A stretch of DNA of 64,000 nt from JBMYZL01 sp049610385 (GTDB lineage Bacteria > Bacteroidota > Bacteroidia > Flavobacteriales_D > Sanyastnellaceae). The stretch is taken from contig JBMYZL010000006.1 of NCBI GenBank assembly GCA_049610385.1, positions 1 to 64,000 of the forward strand. The letters run 5' to 3'. Positions within the stretch are counted from its first letter, which is position 1. Each line of letters opens with the position of its first letter. The notes beneath the pieces were generated by a model, which saw only the letters and a list, made by a program, of their open reading frames with translations, did not search any database and had not been told where the DNA came from. A program made the position numbers and the translations under genes. This document shows positions 41,555 to 49,886 of this stretch, piece by piece.

Positions 41555-42511
41555 TTAGCCTTTGTTGGAAGCGTCGAACAAAAATCTCTTTTCTTCCGCA
41601 GTCAAACTGTCATATCCCCGCTGAGATATTTTGTCGAGGATTCCATTCAGCCGATCCGTGTTCGCCTTCTTTTCTGCATTGAACTCGTCATCGGATTTGG
41701 GGCGCGATGTTGAAGTGGCCTTCGACTTTCGACGTTTGAACCATCCCCCTCCTCCTTGAACTGCATGCATGCGGTTTCGCCCCTTGGAACCGCGACGGGA
41801 AGATGAACCCCAGGTGGCCAACGCATCCAAAAAGCGTTCAAACCCTCCACCCAACTCCACACCCTTCGCATGCTGGCGCGCAAAAACAAAACCGTACAAT
41901 GCTCCACCCAAATGAGCCAGGTTGCCGCCTGTATTGTCTCCATTGCTCAGCGCGAAGTAGTCCAACAACACATAGCCGATGGCCAAATATTTCAGCGGCA
42001 CCGGGCCAATCAACAACAACCCCATCGGCCGATCGGGTTCCCGTGTGGCCGCCGCTGTGAAGATGGCCATCACCGCAGCACTCGCCCCATAAGCCCAAAG
42101 CGCCGTTTGCAATCCCGGAAAAATGTTCGAAGCCACCACATAGAGGCCCCAACCTGAGACCCCCCCAAGCAGGTAGGTCGCCAGCAATTTTCGCGAACCA
42201 AACTGACTGACAAACAAGGATCCCATCCACCAAAGAAGCAACATGTTCATGGCGATGTGCCAAACATCATTGTGCACGAACATGTGAGTCAGGACAGTCC
42301 AAGGCCTTTGCATCAGAACATCCAGTTGCCAAGTTGTGGCCAAACCCATGGCTTCCGCTCGAACGAGATTGTCCAGCCCCCCCTCAAACCCCAGGAGCAA
42401 AATCAACCGAATGGTGGACATCAAAACAAATGCTGCCAGATTGACATAAATGAGCCGCATCAGCATGCCGCCTTTGTGCCAACTGGATTTGAAATCATCA
42501 ATCAACGCCAT
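41555..42511 (-). CDS. Rhomboid intramembrane serine protease with DUF6576-like tail
   Basis: 318 residues. The rhomboid core has HNDVWHIAMNMLLLWWMGS, catalytic Ser144 in YGASAAVMAIF and His200 in NLAHLGGALYG. GASA replaces the usual GxSG, with Ala where Gly is common. After the membrane part a basic linker leads to a C-terminal segment, DEFNAEKKANTDRLNGILDK and ISQRGYDSLTAEEKRFLFDA, the short helical domain I know as DUF6576. Such proteins cleave membrane proteins within the bilayer. A second rhomboid gene lies directly upstream. Confidence 0.88.
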   Translation of the reverse strand: MALIDDFKSSWHKGGMLMRLIYVNLAAFVLMSTIRLILLLGFEGGLDNLVRAEAMGLATTWQLDVLMQRPWTVLTHMFVHNDVWHIAMNMLLLWWMGSLFVSQFGSRKLLATYLLGGVSGWGLYVVASNIFPGLQTALWAYGASAAVMAIFTAAATREPDRPMGLLLIGPVPLKYLAIGYVLLDYFALSNGDNTGGNLAHLGGALYGFVFARQHAKGVELGGGFERFLDALATWGSSSRRGSKGRNRMHAVQGGGGWFKRRKSKATSTSRPKSDDEFNAEKKANTDRLNGILDKISQRGYDSLTAEEKRFLFDASNKG

Positions 42512-42555
42512 GTGAATCTGTCGCGTCTGTTAGTGGCGGGCCATGCCATCCGAAT

Positions 42556-43245
42556 TCAATAAAAGCTTCCACGGTCTTGTTGCCATCGCTTGAGCAGAAA
42601 GTAACCAAAAAGCATGCCACCCAAATGGGCAAAATGAGCCACCCGATCACCTTGTGCATTTTGCAGCGCGAGCAACAGTTCTATGGCACCGTATCCAAAC
42701 ACAAAATACTTCGCCTTGATGGGGATCGGTGGAAACAGCAACATCAGACGGGTGTTTGGAAAAAGCATTCCGAACGCCAGCAGCAGGCCAAAAACTGCAC
42801 CGGAAGCGCCAACCACACGGCCATATAAAATCTCCATATAACTGACCCGATCCAACGGTGAAACCCCTTCAGGAATCAACGCATCAATGGCGGGAAAAAA
42901 CGACCCGTAATCCTGGTACAAGGCGTAACCAATGAAAAACTCATGCAACAAAAACCCACCCAAACCACTCACCAGGTAATAATTCAAGAAACGCTGAGAC
43001 CCCCACAAACGCTCCAATTGGCTGCCGAACATGTACAAAGCGAACATGTTGAAAAAGATGTGCCCCAATCCACCGTGCATGAACATGTGGGTGATGATTT
43101 GCCATGGCTTAAAAAAGGGAGAACCCGGATAAGTCCCGGCAAACATGCGCATGGACTCCCCTTCTCCAATCAACCCCGAACCAATGTAGAACAGGATGTT
43201 GATGATGATCAGGTTGCGAACCACATGAGGTGTTTGCTGTAACAT
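42556..43245 (-). CDS. Rhomboid intramembrane serine protease
   Basis: 229-residue enzyme with about six membrane segments. Key motifs are MHGGLGHIFFNMFALYMFG, VVGASGAVFGLLLAFGMLF with the catalytic Ser148 in GASG, and FAHLGGMLFGY with His207. The conserved loop-1 residues (WQIITHMF) are present. The ATG at 43245 overlaps the mutL stop (TGATG); the TTG one codon earlier is less likely. The organisation mutL, rhomboid, rhomboid is, to my knowledge, common in Bacteroidota. The substrate is unknown. Confidence 0.9.
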   Translation of the reverse strand: MLQQTPHVVRNLIIINILFYIGSGLIGEGESMRMFAGTYPGSPFFKPWQIITHMFMHGGLGHIFFNMFALYMFGSQLERLWGSQRFLNYYLVSGLGGFLLHEFFIGYALYQDYGSFFPAIDALIPEGVSPLDRVSYMEILYGRVVGASGAVFGLLLAFGMLFPNTRLMLLFPPIPIKAKYFVFGYGAIELLLALQNAQGDRVAHFAHLGGMLFGYFLLKRWQQDRGSFY

Positions 43246-45149
43246 CAATGAAGCTTTTTCAAAATCTCTTGCTCGTCAAAGGTAGCAATCACAGGCCTCC
43301 CAAAAGGGTCCAATCCTGGCTCCGAACAGCCAAACAACGCATCCACCAAGTCGGTCATTTCCTCAACAGTCAATCGCCTGCCGGACTTGTAGGCCATCAT
43401 GCGGGCCAGCCGGGCTGCCACCAATTCCTCCCGGGTGACTTGATCTGGAGGTTCCAAGCCATCTTCCAATATGGCTTCAACCAAAGCTGCTGGTTCGTCC
43501 TGCACTCCCGAAGGAACACCCGTCACCTCAATGCCTCCATCTGCCATTTGAAACTCCAAACCGAAATGCGCCAGAACAGACCTGGATTCTTCGCAAACCG
43601 CACGATCACCATTTGGCAATTCCACAAACTCTGGAAACAACAGCTGCTGGATGGAGACGGGTCGAACACCGTTATCCAGTTTTTGGACATAAGCCTCAAA
43701 CAACACCCGTGTGTGCGCCCGGTGTGCATGAATGACAAACAGACCAGAAGGCAAGGAGGTAACAATGTACTTGTTGCTCCAATTCATCACAGGTCGGCGC
43801 TCCTCGACTTGGATAGCCACGGGCTGGGTTTCCGGTTCTATGGCATCAAATCCTCCTGAAACCCTGGAGATGGTGGACTGCCCTTCGGAAGGGCTACTTT
43901 CCGATTTCACTCCACCACCTGTGCTCCATGCGCCATGTGCATCCTCTGCAGCTTGCTGCAATGCCGTTGTCCAGACTCCTTTTGCCGAGGAACTCGGTTG
44001 CCGGGTTGGCTTGTGAAATGGATTGTAATCCTTGTTCACAGCAACCTTTGGGGCTCGGACGCCCTCGACAGGCGGCTGTTCGGAAATGTTGAGTGAAGTC
44101 TCTTGATCAAATTCCAAAGCCGGTGCAACCGCATGCCGGCCAAGTCCACGGCGCACAGCGGGTTTGAGCATAGAGAAAATCACCCGGTCTTCTTCGAATT
44201 TCACTTCCACCTTCGTGGGGTGAATGTTCACATCCACTTTGCAGGGATCCACCTCCAAAAACAAGACATAGAGGGGATGGTGCTTTCCATCCAAAAGACC
44301 GTCATACGCATTCATGATGGCCTTGTGCAGCAACCCATGACGGATGAATCGGTTGTTCACGAACAAAAATTGTTCACCTCTTGATTTGCGAGCGAACTGC
44401 GGTTTCCCTACAAATCCTGCGATATGAACTGCATCTGTTTCTTCTTCCACCGGCACCAGACGCTCATCGTATTTGGGTCCAAAAACGGCCACGATGCGCT
44501 GCCGGCGGCTCCCAGGGGACAAATCAAACACCACACTCCCGTTGTGCATCAGCCGAAAGGAGATGTTGTGATGTGCCAAGGCGACGCGCGTGAATTCATC
44601 GATGATATGCCGCAACTCCACTGCGTCTGATTTCAAGAAATTTCGACGTGCCGGAACGTTGTAGAACAAGTTTTTGACGGAAAAGGACGTGCCGGGCTTC
44701 ACAGAGGGGTCCAGCTCTGGAGTGCCCGCAACTGAACCCTCCACCCGCATGCGGATGCCCAACTCCTCATCCCGTTGCCGCGTTCTCAACTCCACATGTG
44801 CAATGGCAGCAATGGATGCGAGAGCTTCTCCTCGAAAACCCTTCGTACCGATCCAAAACAAATCGTCCGCAGATTTCAGTTTCGACGTTGCATGGCGTTC
44901 AAAACACAATTGGGCATCCGCTTCCCGCATGCCGACCCCATCATCCACAACTTGAATCAGCGTACGACCTGCATCTTTGACAATCACCTCAATCCGGCGA
45001 CCTCCAGCATCCACAGCATTCTCCACGAGCTCTTTCACCACCGATGCTGGCCTTTGGATGACCTCCCCCGCGGCAATCTGATTGGCCACATGTTCGGGCA
45101 ATCGTGCAATCACCCCGGTTGTTTTCACGGTTTCTTGTTCACTGTTCAC
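43245..45149 (-). CDS. mutL: DNA mismatch repair protein MutL
   Basis: 634 residues. The N-terminal GHKL ATPase is complete: VVKELVENAVDAGG (residues 38-51), VVDDGVGM, GTKGFRGEALASIAAI and the second half with FVNNRFIRH and DVNIHPTKVEVKF. A variable linker (about 340-450) leads to the C-terminal dimerisation domain. The endonuclease motifs there are not intact: the DQHAxxExxxxE site reads HAHRAHTRVLFE (474-485), CPHGRP reads DPFGRP (614-619), and the ACHxA-type site has no Cys (582-590). The start codon is GTG at 45149; a GTG at 45113 would begin right at the conserved IARLPEHVANQIAAGEV. Confidence 0.93.
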   Translation of the reverse strand: MNSEQETVKTTGVIARLPEHVANQIAAGEVIQRPASVVKELVENAVDAGGRRIEVIVKDAGRTLIQVVDDGVGMREADAQLCFERHATSKLKSADDLFWIGTKGFRGEALASIAAIAHVELRTRQRDEELGIRMRVEGSVAGTPELDPSVKPGTSFSVKNLFYNVPARRNFLKSDAVELRHIIDEFTRVALAHHNISFRLMHNGSVVFDLSPGSRRQRIVAVFGPKYDERLVPVEEETDAVHIAGFVGKPQFARKSRGEQFLFVNNRFIRHGLLHKAIMNAYDGLLDGKHHPLYVLFLEVDPCKVDVNIHPTKVEVKFEEDRVIFSMLKPAVRRGLGRHAVAPALEFDQETSLNISEQPPVEGVRAPKVAVNKDYNPFHKPTRQPSSSAKGVWTTALQQAAEDAHGAWSTGGGVKSESSPSEGQSTISRVSGGFDAIEPETQPVAIQVEERRPVMNWSNKYIVTSLPSGLFVIHAHRAHTRVLFEAYVQKLDNGVRPVSIQQLLFPEFVELPNGDRAVCEESRSVLAHFGLEFQMADGGIEVTGVPSGVQDEPAALVEAILEDGLEPPDQVTREELVAARLARMMAYKSGRRLTVEEMTDLVDALFGCSEPGLDPFGRPVIATFDEQEILKKLH

Positions 45150-45207
45150 TCCGTTCTGATTTCCTCGTTCTGTTTCAATTCAAACTCAATTCCAACCACC
45201 CCGGCCA

Positions 45208-45582
45208 TCAACGGGCCTTCAAAGCATCCAATACCCCACCAAAATCACTGGCTTCAACCCACTTCAAACCTTCCCAAGCCGCCCAAACCAACAAAATGGC
45301 AATGATCAGGGCACGAATCATCGCCTTGCGGGCGTCGCGAATGGAGGACTCCCTGCGCAATCGACGCTCTTCCGCGGCCGTTTCCATGGGCTTTCCACCT
45401 CTTCGAAATCGAATGGATGCTGGACCCGAATCTGCATCTGCTCCCCAGACCTCCTGTTCCACCCGTTTTTTCCGCTCTTCCCACTCCTGTTTGGTGTCGG
45501 GAAGATGTCTTGATTTGAACACAAACCTTTTGGGCTCGGTTCGTACGTTCCTGAACATGCTTCGCAGTCGGGGCGCTTCCAT
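45208..45582 (-). CDS. Unknown small membrane-anchored protein
   Basis: 124 residues. N-terminal RFVFKSRHLPDTKQEWEERK begins a charged helical stretch, followed by a low-complexity middle (IRFRRGGKP), a basic helix (EERRLRRESSIRDARKAMIR) and one C-terminal membrane segment ALIIAILLVWAAW (about 91-103). The arrangement resembles short Bacteroidota proteins next to mutL that carry an RFxYxPRYYDP-type motif and a EWEERK stretch; that likeness is from memory. The start at 45582 is decided by a TACCTTCG box six bases upstream which lies inside the longer open frame. Function is unknown. Confidence 0.7.
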   Translation of the reverse strand: MEAPRLRSMFRNVRTEPKRFVFKSRHLPDTKQEWEERKKRVEQEVWGADADSGPASIRFRRGGKPMETAAEERRLRRESSIRDARKAMIRALIIAILLVWAAWEGLKWVEASDFGGVLDALKAR

Positions 45583-45588
45583 AGTTAG

Positions 45589-45596
45589 CGAAGGTA
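45589..45596 (-). promoter_or_regulatory. -7 box upstream of the small membrane protein; decides its start
   Basis: TACCTTCG (one mismatch) on the minus strand ends six bases before the ATG at 45582, in the 38-base gap after ispH. It may also serve mutL and the genes downstream. Confidence 0.55.
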
Positions 45597-45620
45597 AGAT
45601 TTGGACTGCGGAAGCGGAAC

Positions 45621-46853
45621 TCAAACCGCCAGAGAAGTCTCAAAATCCTTCAACACTTCATCCACAGGTTTTCCACCGGGATAACGGGCGAGGAGCTCTT
45701 GAATCACCCGCTCCACTGACGCATCCGGACAAGATGCCCCGCTTGTCACCAAAATCGTGGGAACGGGATCCGATTCACCTGCCTCTGGCCAAGGATCCAT
45801 CGTCTTCCGTATGGCACCCGTGCGCCAATCACAATGTTGAACCGACCCATCGGATTGAAACTCCAATTCATTTCGAATGAAAAAAGTGGGCATTTTCTCC
45901 TCGCACAATTCGACCAAATGAGACGTGTTGGAACTGTTGTACCCCCCCACCACAACGGCAAGGTCAGCATGCCCTGCTTGCAGCGCGCCCAAAGTCGCCT
46001 GCTGGTTGTCATTCGTGGCGTAACAAAGGGTGTCGCGCGTGTTGGCAAATGCTGTCGCATCCGGCATCGCCTCGCGAATAACATCACTGATGGCTTGGGT
46101 TTCTGTAGCCAGCATGGTGGTTTGATTGACGACGCCCACCCGCTGCAAATCCCGAGTCGGATTGAAGTCAGGGGTATGCCTTTCTGCTGGGAAAACGGCT
46201 CCAAATTCAGACCACGCACGCTCTCCTTGCAACATTGCTGCCAAGACCTGGGCTTCTGCCATGTTTTGGATGACCAATGCGTGACCCTTTTCAGCGGCGT
46301 GACTGAAGGTCGCGCGGGTTTCCTCATGCGAAGGCTTGCCATGGATCACCGTGGTGTATGCTTTCGCAGCCAACGCTGCCGATCGTTTCCACACCTTCTC
46401 CACAAAGGGACACGTCGTGTTGTATCGGGCGACGTCCACACCCAATTCTGTGAGCTTGGCCTCCATCTCCAGCGTGGTCCCAAAGGCTGGAACAATGACC
46501 ACATCGTCAGGCTGCAATGTGTCCAAAGGTGTCATGGTGCGGCCCTGCGTATCCATCAAAAATTGAACCCCGCGGCTCTCCAGATCATCGTTCACCTCGG
46601 GATTGTGAATCATCTGGGAAAGCAGAAAAATGCGCTTTCCTGCATTTTCCGAAATGGCGCGGTAGGCAATCTCAATGGCATTTTCAACGCCGAAACAAAA
46701 ACCGAAATGCCTCGCCAAAACAATGCGCACAGTCCCGAAATCCAGCAAGGTGGGACTGAAGTCTTGCTTTCGGGCGTCTTGAGCCTTGCGAGCCGCTTTG
46801 ACACGGGAAATCAGGGGGCTTCGATAAAACGTAGGGATGTCAAATGTGCGCAT
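45621..46853 (-). CDS. ispH: 4-hydroxy-3-methylbut-2-enyl diphosphate reductase
   Basis: 410-residue iron-sulfur enzyme, the last step of the MEP isoprenoid pathway, making IPP and DMAPP. The three Cys ligands of the 4Fe-4S cluster are in HFGFCFGVENAIEIA (Cys53), YNTTCPFVEKVWKR and LVTSGASCPDASVERVI. The conserved HGKPSHEET and TSH-type block (SSNTSHLVELCEE) are present. It is longer than the E. coli enzyme (about 316), as in the cyanobacterial/plant-like branch, with an extra N-terminal region and inserts. The ATG at 46853 follows CAATTTTG by four bases; a 19-codon longer frame starts upstream of that box and is rejected. Confidence 0.94.
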   Translation of the reverse strand: MRTFDIPTFYRSPLISRVKAARKAQDARKQDFSPTLLDFGTVRIVLARHFGFCFGVENAIEIAYRAISENAGKRIFLLSQMIHNPEVNDDLESRGVQFLMDTQGRTMTPLDTLQPDDVVIVPAFGTTLEMEAKLTELGVDVARYNTTCPFVEKVWKRSAALAAKAYTTVIHGKPSHEETRATFSHAAEKGHALVIQNMAEAQVLAAMLQGERAWSEFGAVFPAERHTPDFNPTRDLQRVGVVNQTTMLATETQAISDVIREAMPDATAFANTRDTLCYATNDNQQATLGALQAGHADLAVVVGGYNSSNTSHLVELCEEKMPTFFIRNELEFQSDGSVQHCDWRTGAIRKTMDPWPEAGESDPVPTILVTSGASCPDASVERVIQELLARYPGGKPVDEVLKDFETSLAV

Positions 46854-46857
46854 GGGA

Positions 46858-46865
46858 CAAAATTG
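46858..46865 (-). promoter_or_regulatory. -7 box of ispH; decides its start
   Basis: CAATTTTG (one mismatch) on the minus strand ends four bases before the ATG at 46853 and lies inside the longest open frame. Confidence 0.5.
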
Positions 46866-46925
46866 GACCAAATGATTTGAAACCTCATCGCAAATCCGCG
46901 CGTAAGGCAATGCATGTTTTTGCGT

Positions 46926-47408
46926 TTAACCGCCTTCGTCTTGTTGATGTTCGCCAGTGCCACGAGCAGCTTTGTCCTCGGATTCGTGGGCTGCTGATCG
47001 GATTTTTAATTTGTGGACTTCGAATGCTTGCGCCAAATCTGGGCGCCACAAAGCTGAACTCCGACGCGCCATGCGGCGCAGTCGTCTCCTCATTTGGTCT
47101 TCCTCAATGGCTTTTCCCCGCATGTGCTGTATGGCGTGAACTTGAACCAACGGCCTCGCCAATTCAGGCGCCACGCTCAACTCAGGCCAATCCTCCGTTT
47201 GGATCCGAACCACTACATCAGAACTTTCAGAAACCCACTTGAGTGTCAATGCATCGATGGCGACTGTTTTTTCCAAACAGTCGTCTAGCCCCATGTGCGT
47301 TCGCCATTCCAATGCTTTGAGCACCCAAGCCGCATCGGGCTCTCCTTTTTCAGGCCATGCAGGTGCGCCCCAGCAAGCCCAACAACCCAAACAGATCCAA
47401 GACCACAT
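46926..47408 (-). CDS. Unknown exported protein
   Basis: 160 residues. The N-terminus MWSWICLGCWACWGAPAWP looks like a short, Cys/Trp-rich signal sequence. The body has WRTHMGLDDCLEKTVAIDAL, a predicted strand VSESSDVVVRIQTEDW and a basic helical end (RRRLRRMARRSSALW) followed by a polar tail. No family is recognised. The ATG overlaps the stop of the saccharopine-dehydrogenase-like gene (TGATG), so the two are co-translated. A functional link is possible but not evident. Confidence 0.6.
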   Translation of the reverse strand: MWSWICLGCWACWGAPAWPEKGEPDAAWVLKALEWRTHMGLDDCLEKTVAIDALTLKWVSESSDVVVRIQTEDWPELSVAPELARPLVQVHAIQHMRGKAIEEDQMRRRLRRMARRSSALWRPDLAQAFEVHKLKIRSAAHESEDKAARGTGEHQQDEGG

Positions 47409-48766
47409 CACGACTCCACAATTCGATGCCTCTCCGTGAATTGAATCCCCATGGAAGCCAAACCCGGAAGCAATTTCTCAAAATACACGGGTGCGAAAGG
47501 CGCCTCAACCCCTGTGCGGCCAAACCCTTCACCCAACATCACTTCCGCAGCCAACACCAAGGGAAATCCAACCGTGTCCGACATCGCCGTGAGTGTGCTG
47601 CTCCTGCCTTCCATCCGAAGTGTCGCAATGATTTCTTCGGTCTGCCCCGCACATTCGAACCGCAATCGATGCCACATCACAATCATATCACGGTCGTGAG
47701 GCTCCAATTTCCAACGCGTCTCAATCAACCCTTGCAAAACCTGAGCGGGTGTCCCTGAAAGCTGATCGGGCCCCTTGTCTTCGCGCATCAAACCCAACCA
47801 TTCAATGGGTCCCAAATCCACATCATCGCAACCACTGACTGTTTGGATGGCTTGCGCCAAGGGAAGGCCTGCAGTATCTGCCGGCAAAAAAGTACGCATC
47901 CAACCCGCCCAAGAAGTGCCTTTGGGCCACGTAAGCTGCGCATCGTCACGAACGCAACCCAGTGCAACCAAAACATTCCAAGCCCCACAAAACCCTTCCC
48001 CTCGCAAGGTTCCACGAATCAATGTGTCCACACCCGGCAAGTCATAAAGTTCTTCGTAGGCCAAGGAATCTCGATTGGGGTAACCTTCGAATGCCATGCC
48101 TTCAACCTCCACTTGCCGGACATTTTGAAAGGCGCGGTGCGGCGGCACCACACGATTGCGGCCCCCATCGCGGAAAGTGGCAGCCCCCCCTTGTCCAGCA
48201 AGGACCACATTCCGTGGATTCCAGCTGACCTTGTAATGCCACGGATTTGTATCCGATTCCGGTGCCACCAAACCACCACAATAACTTTCGAATTCAGTGA
48301 TCTTGCCACCACGCTGCCTGACTTGTGCCATCATTTGGCAGGCACTCAGGTGGTCGATGCCTGGATCCAAACCCAATTCATTGAGCACCAAAACCCCTTT
48401 TGCCTTGGCTTCTGCGTCCAGAGCCATCATTTCCGGAGACAAGTAGCTCGGGGTCAATACAGGAACCCCAGCGTGAATCGCTGTCGCTGCAATTTCCGGA
48501 TGGAGGAAAGCAGGCACCATGGAAATGACCAAGTCCGCCGACGCAATCTCCGCATTCCTTTGGCTCAAGTCGCTGGGGTCAAGCTGGAACGGACGGGCAT
48601 GTGCTCTTCCTTGGCATTTGGCCTTGGCCAACTCTCCATCCAAATCTCCGACCACAACCATCCATCGATTGGCCTCAGCCCGGCTTGTCAATTCATCAAT
48701 CAACGAGGAGCTGGAGCGGCCAGCACCCAAAATCAAAATGGTTTTCAAATCGTTGTTTCGGTTCAT
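47408..48766 (-). CDS. Saccharopine dehydrogenase-family oxidoreductase
   Basis: 452 residues. The N-terminal Rossmann fold is ILILGAGRSSSSLIDELTSR, with VVGDLDGELAKAKC at the end of the second strand. PSYLSPEMMALDAEAKAKG, LNELGLDPGIDHLSACQMM and SYCGGLVAPESDTNPWHYKV match the saccharopine reductase (LYS9) core, where the Gly-rich and Asn/Pro-rich blocks contact substrate. Family members form or cleave saccharopine in lysine metabolism, or act on related opines. In Bacteroidota a lysine-degradation role is likely, but no partner gene is here. Start at the ATG 48766 rather than the TTG ten codons upstream. Confidence 0.85.
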   Translation of the reverse strand: MNRNNDLKTILILGAGRSSSSLIDELTSRAEANRWMVVVGDLDGELAKAKCQGRAHARPFQLDPSDLSQRNAEIASADLVISMVPAFLHPEIAATAIHAGVPVLTPSYLSPEMMALDAEAKAKGVLVLNELGLDPGIDHLSACQMMAQVRQRGGKITEFESYCGGLVAPESDTNPWHYKVSWNPRNVVLAGQGGAATFRDGGRNRVVPPHRAFQNVRQVEVEGMAFEGYPNRDSLAYEELYDLPGVDTLIRGTLRGEGFCGAWNVLVALGCVRDDAQLTWPKGTSWAGWMRTFLPADTAGLPLAQAIQTVSGCDDVDLGPIEWLGLMREDKGPDQLSGTPAQVLQGLIETRWKLEPHDRDMIVMWHRLRFECAGQTEEIIATLRMEGRSSTLTAMSDTVGFPLVLAAEVMLGEGFGRTGVEAPFAPVYFEKLLPGLASMGIQFTERHRIVES

Positions 48767-48820
48767 GGATGGCTCAGGTTTCGTCAGCGCATTCAATGGC
48801 CCTCGAACGGCGACGGTGGT

Positions 48821-48828
48821 GCAAGGTA
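48821..48828 (-). promoter_or_regulatory. Possible -7 box of the saccharopine dehydrogenase gene
   Basis: TACCTTGC (two mismatches) on the minus strand, about 55 bases before the ATG at 48766. Weak. Confidence 0.3.
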
Positions 48829-48896
48829 CAAATCGCAGGATGGAAGCTCCTGAAGGGATATTGGAAAATCAGGCACGAAATTTGGAACACTCCCAA

Positions 48897-48904
48897 TAAC
48901 TTGC
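48897..48904 (+). promoter_or_regulatory. Possible -7 box of the DUF4476 cluster
   Basis: TAACTTGC (two mismatches), 28 bases before the ATG at 48933. It would drive the envelope cluster to 53429. Weak. Confidence 0.35.
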
Positions 48905-48932
48905 ACCACCAATCGCAAAATTGAATTCCGTT

Positions 48933-49862
48933 ATGCGTTTCTCTTTTCTTCTCCTATCGATGGCCCTGATCCCACTGCAGAAGCAAGGACAAGGGTCTTT
49001 CGAAATTTTCTCTGAAATGGGAGAAGATTTCACGGTTTATTTGAATCAAAAACAAATCAATGCTGCCCCAGCAGCGCGCGTGACAGCATCCGATGTGGAA
49101 GTGGGATTCTACCACATCAGGGTCGACTTCGCCGATCCCGCTCTCCCCGATTTTGCCAAAAACAACATGAGCATCGAAAACAAGATGCGTTCTGTTTTCA
49201 TGGTCAAAATGAATCGGAAAGGAGCCTATACGATGCGCTTCAACGGCACTTTCCCCATTGAATCGGACATGGCAGAAGTCGAGGTCGAGCCTGCACCTAC
49301 AAGACCCGTTGTGGTGAATGCGCACACCCAAGGTGTCAACAAGCAACACCCTGCATTCGGTAAGAACACCACCACTGAAAATGTCCAAGTGAACATTTCC
49401 ATGGGCAATGCCTTTCAAACCTTGGACGCAGCCGCGAATTCCTCAAGAACTCAAATGGGCGAGACTGGAGCCCGCAACAGCATGGACGTTTCCATTACCG
49501 AATCGAACACGACTTCGACCTCATCCCAGGGTTGGGATGGGGCACCGCAAGATGAACCCGTGGTTCGCGTCTCTTCACGCCCCATGTCATCTTCGGCCTT
49601 CACAGATTACCTTCAAACCATCCGAGAAAAATCGTTTGAAGGCAGTAAACTCACAACCGCCAAGGCACCTCTGCACAACCAACATTTGACTTCAGAACAG
49701 ATTGCACAGGTGATGCAGGCCTTCACCTTTGAAGACACCCGGATTGAATTTGCCATTGCCGCTTACAATCGTTGTGTGGATCCCGACAATTACTACAAAA
49801 CACACGGTGCGCTCAAGTATGAACTGAGCATCGAGGAAATCGAAGAAGCCATCGGGCATTGA
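48933..49862 (+). CDS. DUF4476-containing exported protein
   Basis: 309 residues with signal peptide (RFSFLLLSMALIPLQKQGQG). An N-terminal beta domain (FEIFSEMGEDFTVYLNQKQI) is followed by a Thr/Ser/Asn-rich linker and a C-terminal DUF4476 domain (about 215-305) with FTDYLQTIREKSFEGSKLT, LTSEQIAQVMQAFTFEDTRI and YNRCVDPDNYYKTHGAL. DUF4476 is common in Bacteroidota envelope proteins, function unknown. It is the first gene of a same-strand run of four envelope proteins (to 53429). The ATG at 48933 starts directly at the signal peptide. Confidence 0.85.
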   Translation: MRFSFLLLSMALIPLQKQGQGSFEIFSEMGEDFTVYLNQKQINAAPAARVTASDVEVGFYHIRVDFADPALPDFAKNNMSIENKMRSVFMVKMNRKGAYTMRFNGTFPIESDMAEVEVEPAPTRPVVVNAHTQGVNKQHPAFGKNTTTENVQVNISMGNAFQTLDAAANSSRTQMGETGARNSMDVSITESNTTSTSSQGWDGAPQDEPVVRVSSRPMSSSAFTDYLQTIREKSFEGSKLTTAKAPLHNQHLTSEQIAQVMQAFTFEDTRIEFAIAAYNRCVDPDNYYKTHGALKYELSIEEIEEAIGH

Positions 49863-49886
49863 ATTTGTGCCTTCTATAATTATGTG

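Noticed and set aside
45834..46880. 348-codon plus-strand open frame
   Set aside because: Antisense to ispH, whose three Cys motifs are unambiguous. Composition is rich in Arg, His and Cys as expected for a shadow frame.
47843..48853. 336-codon plus-strand open frame
   Set aside because: Antisense to the saccharopine dehydrogenase-like gene; no family features and an unusual Pro/His/Cys content.
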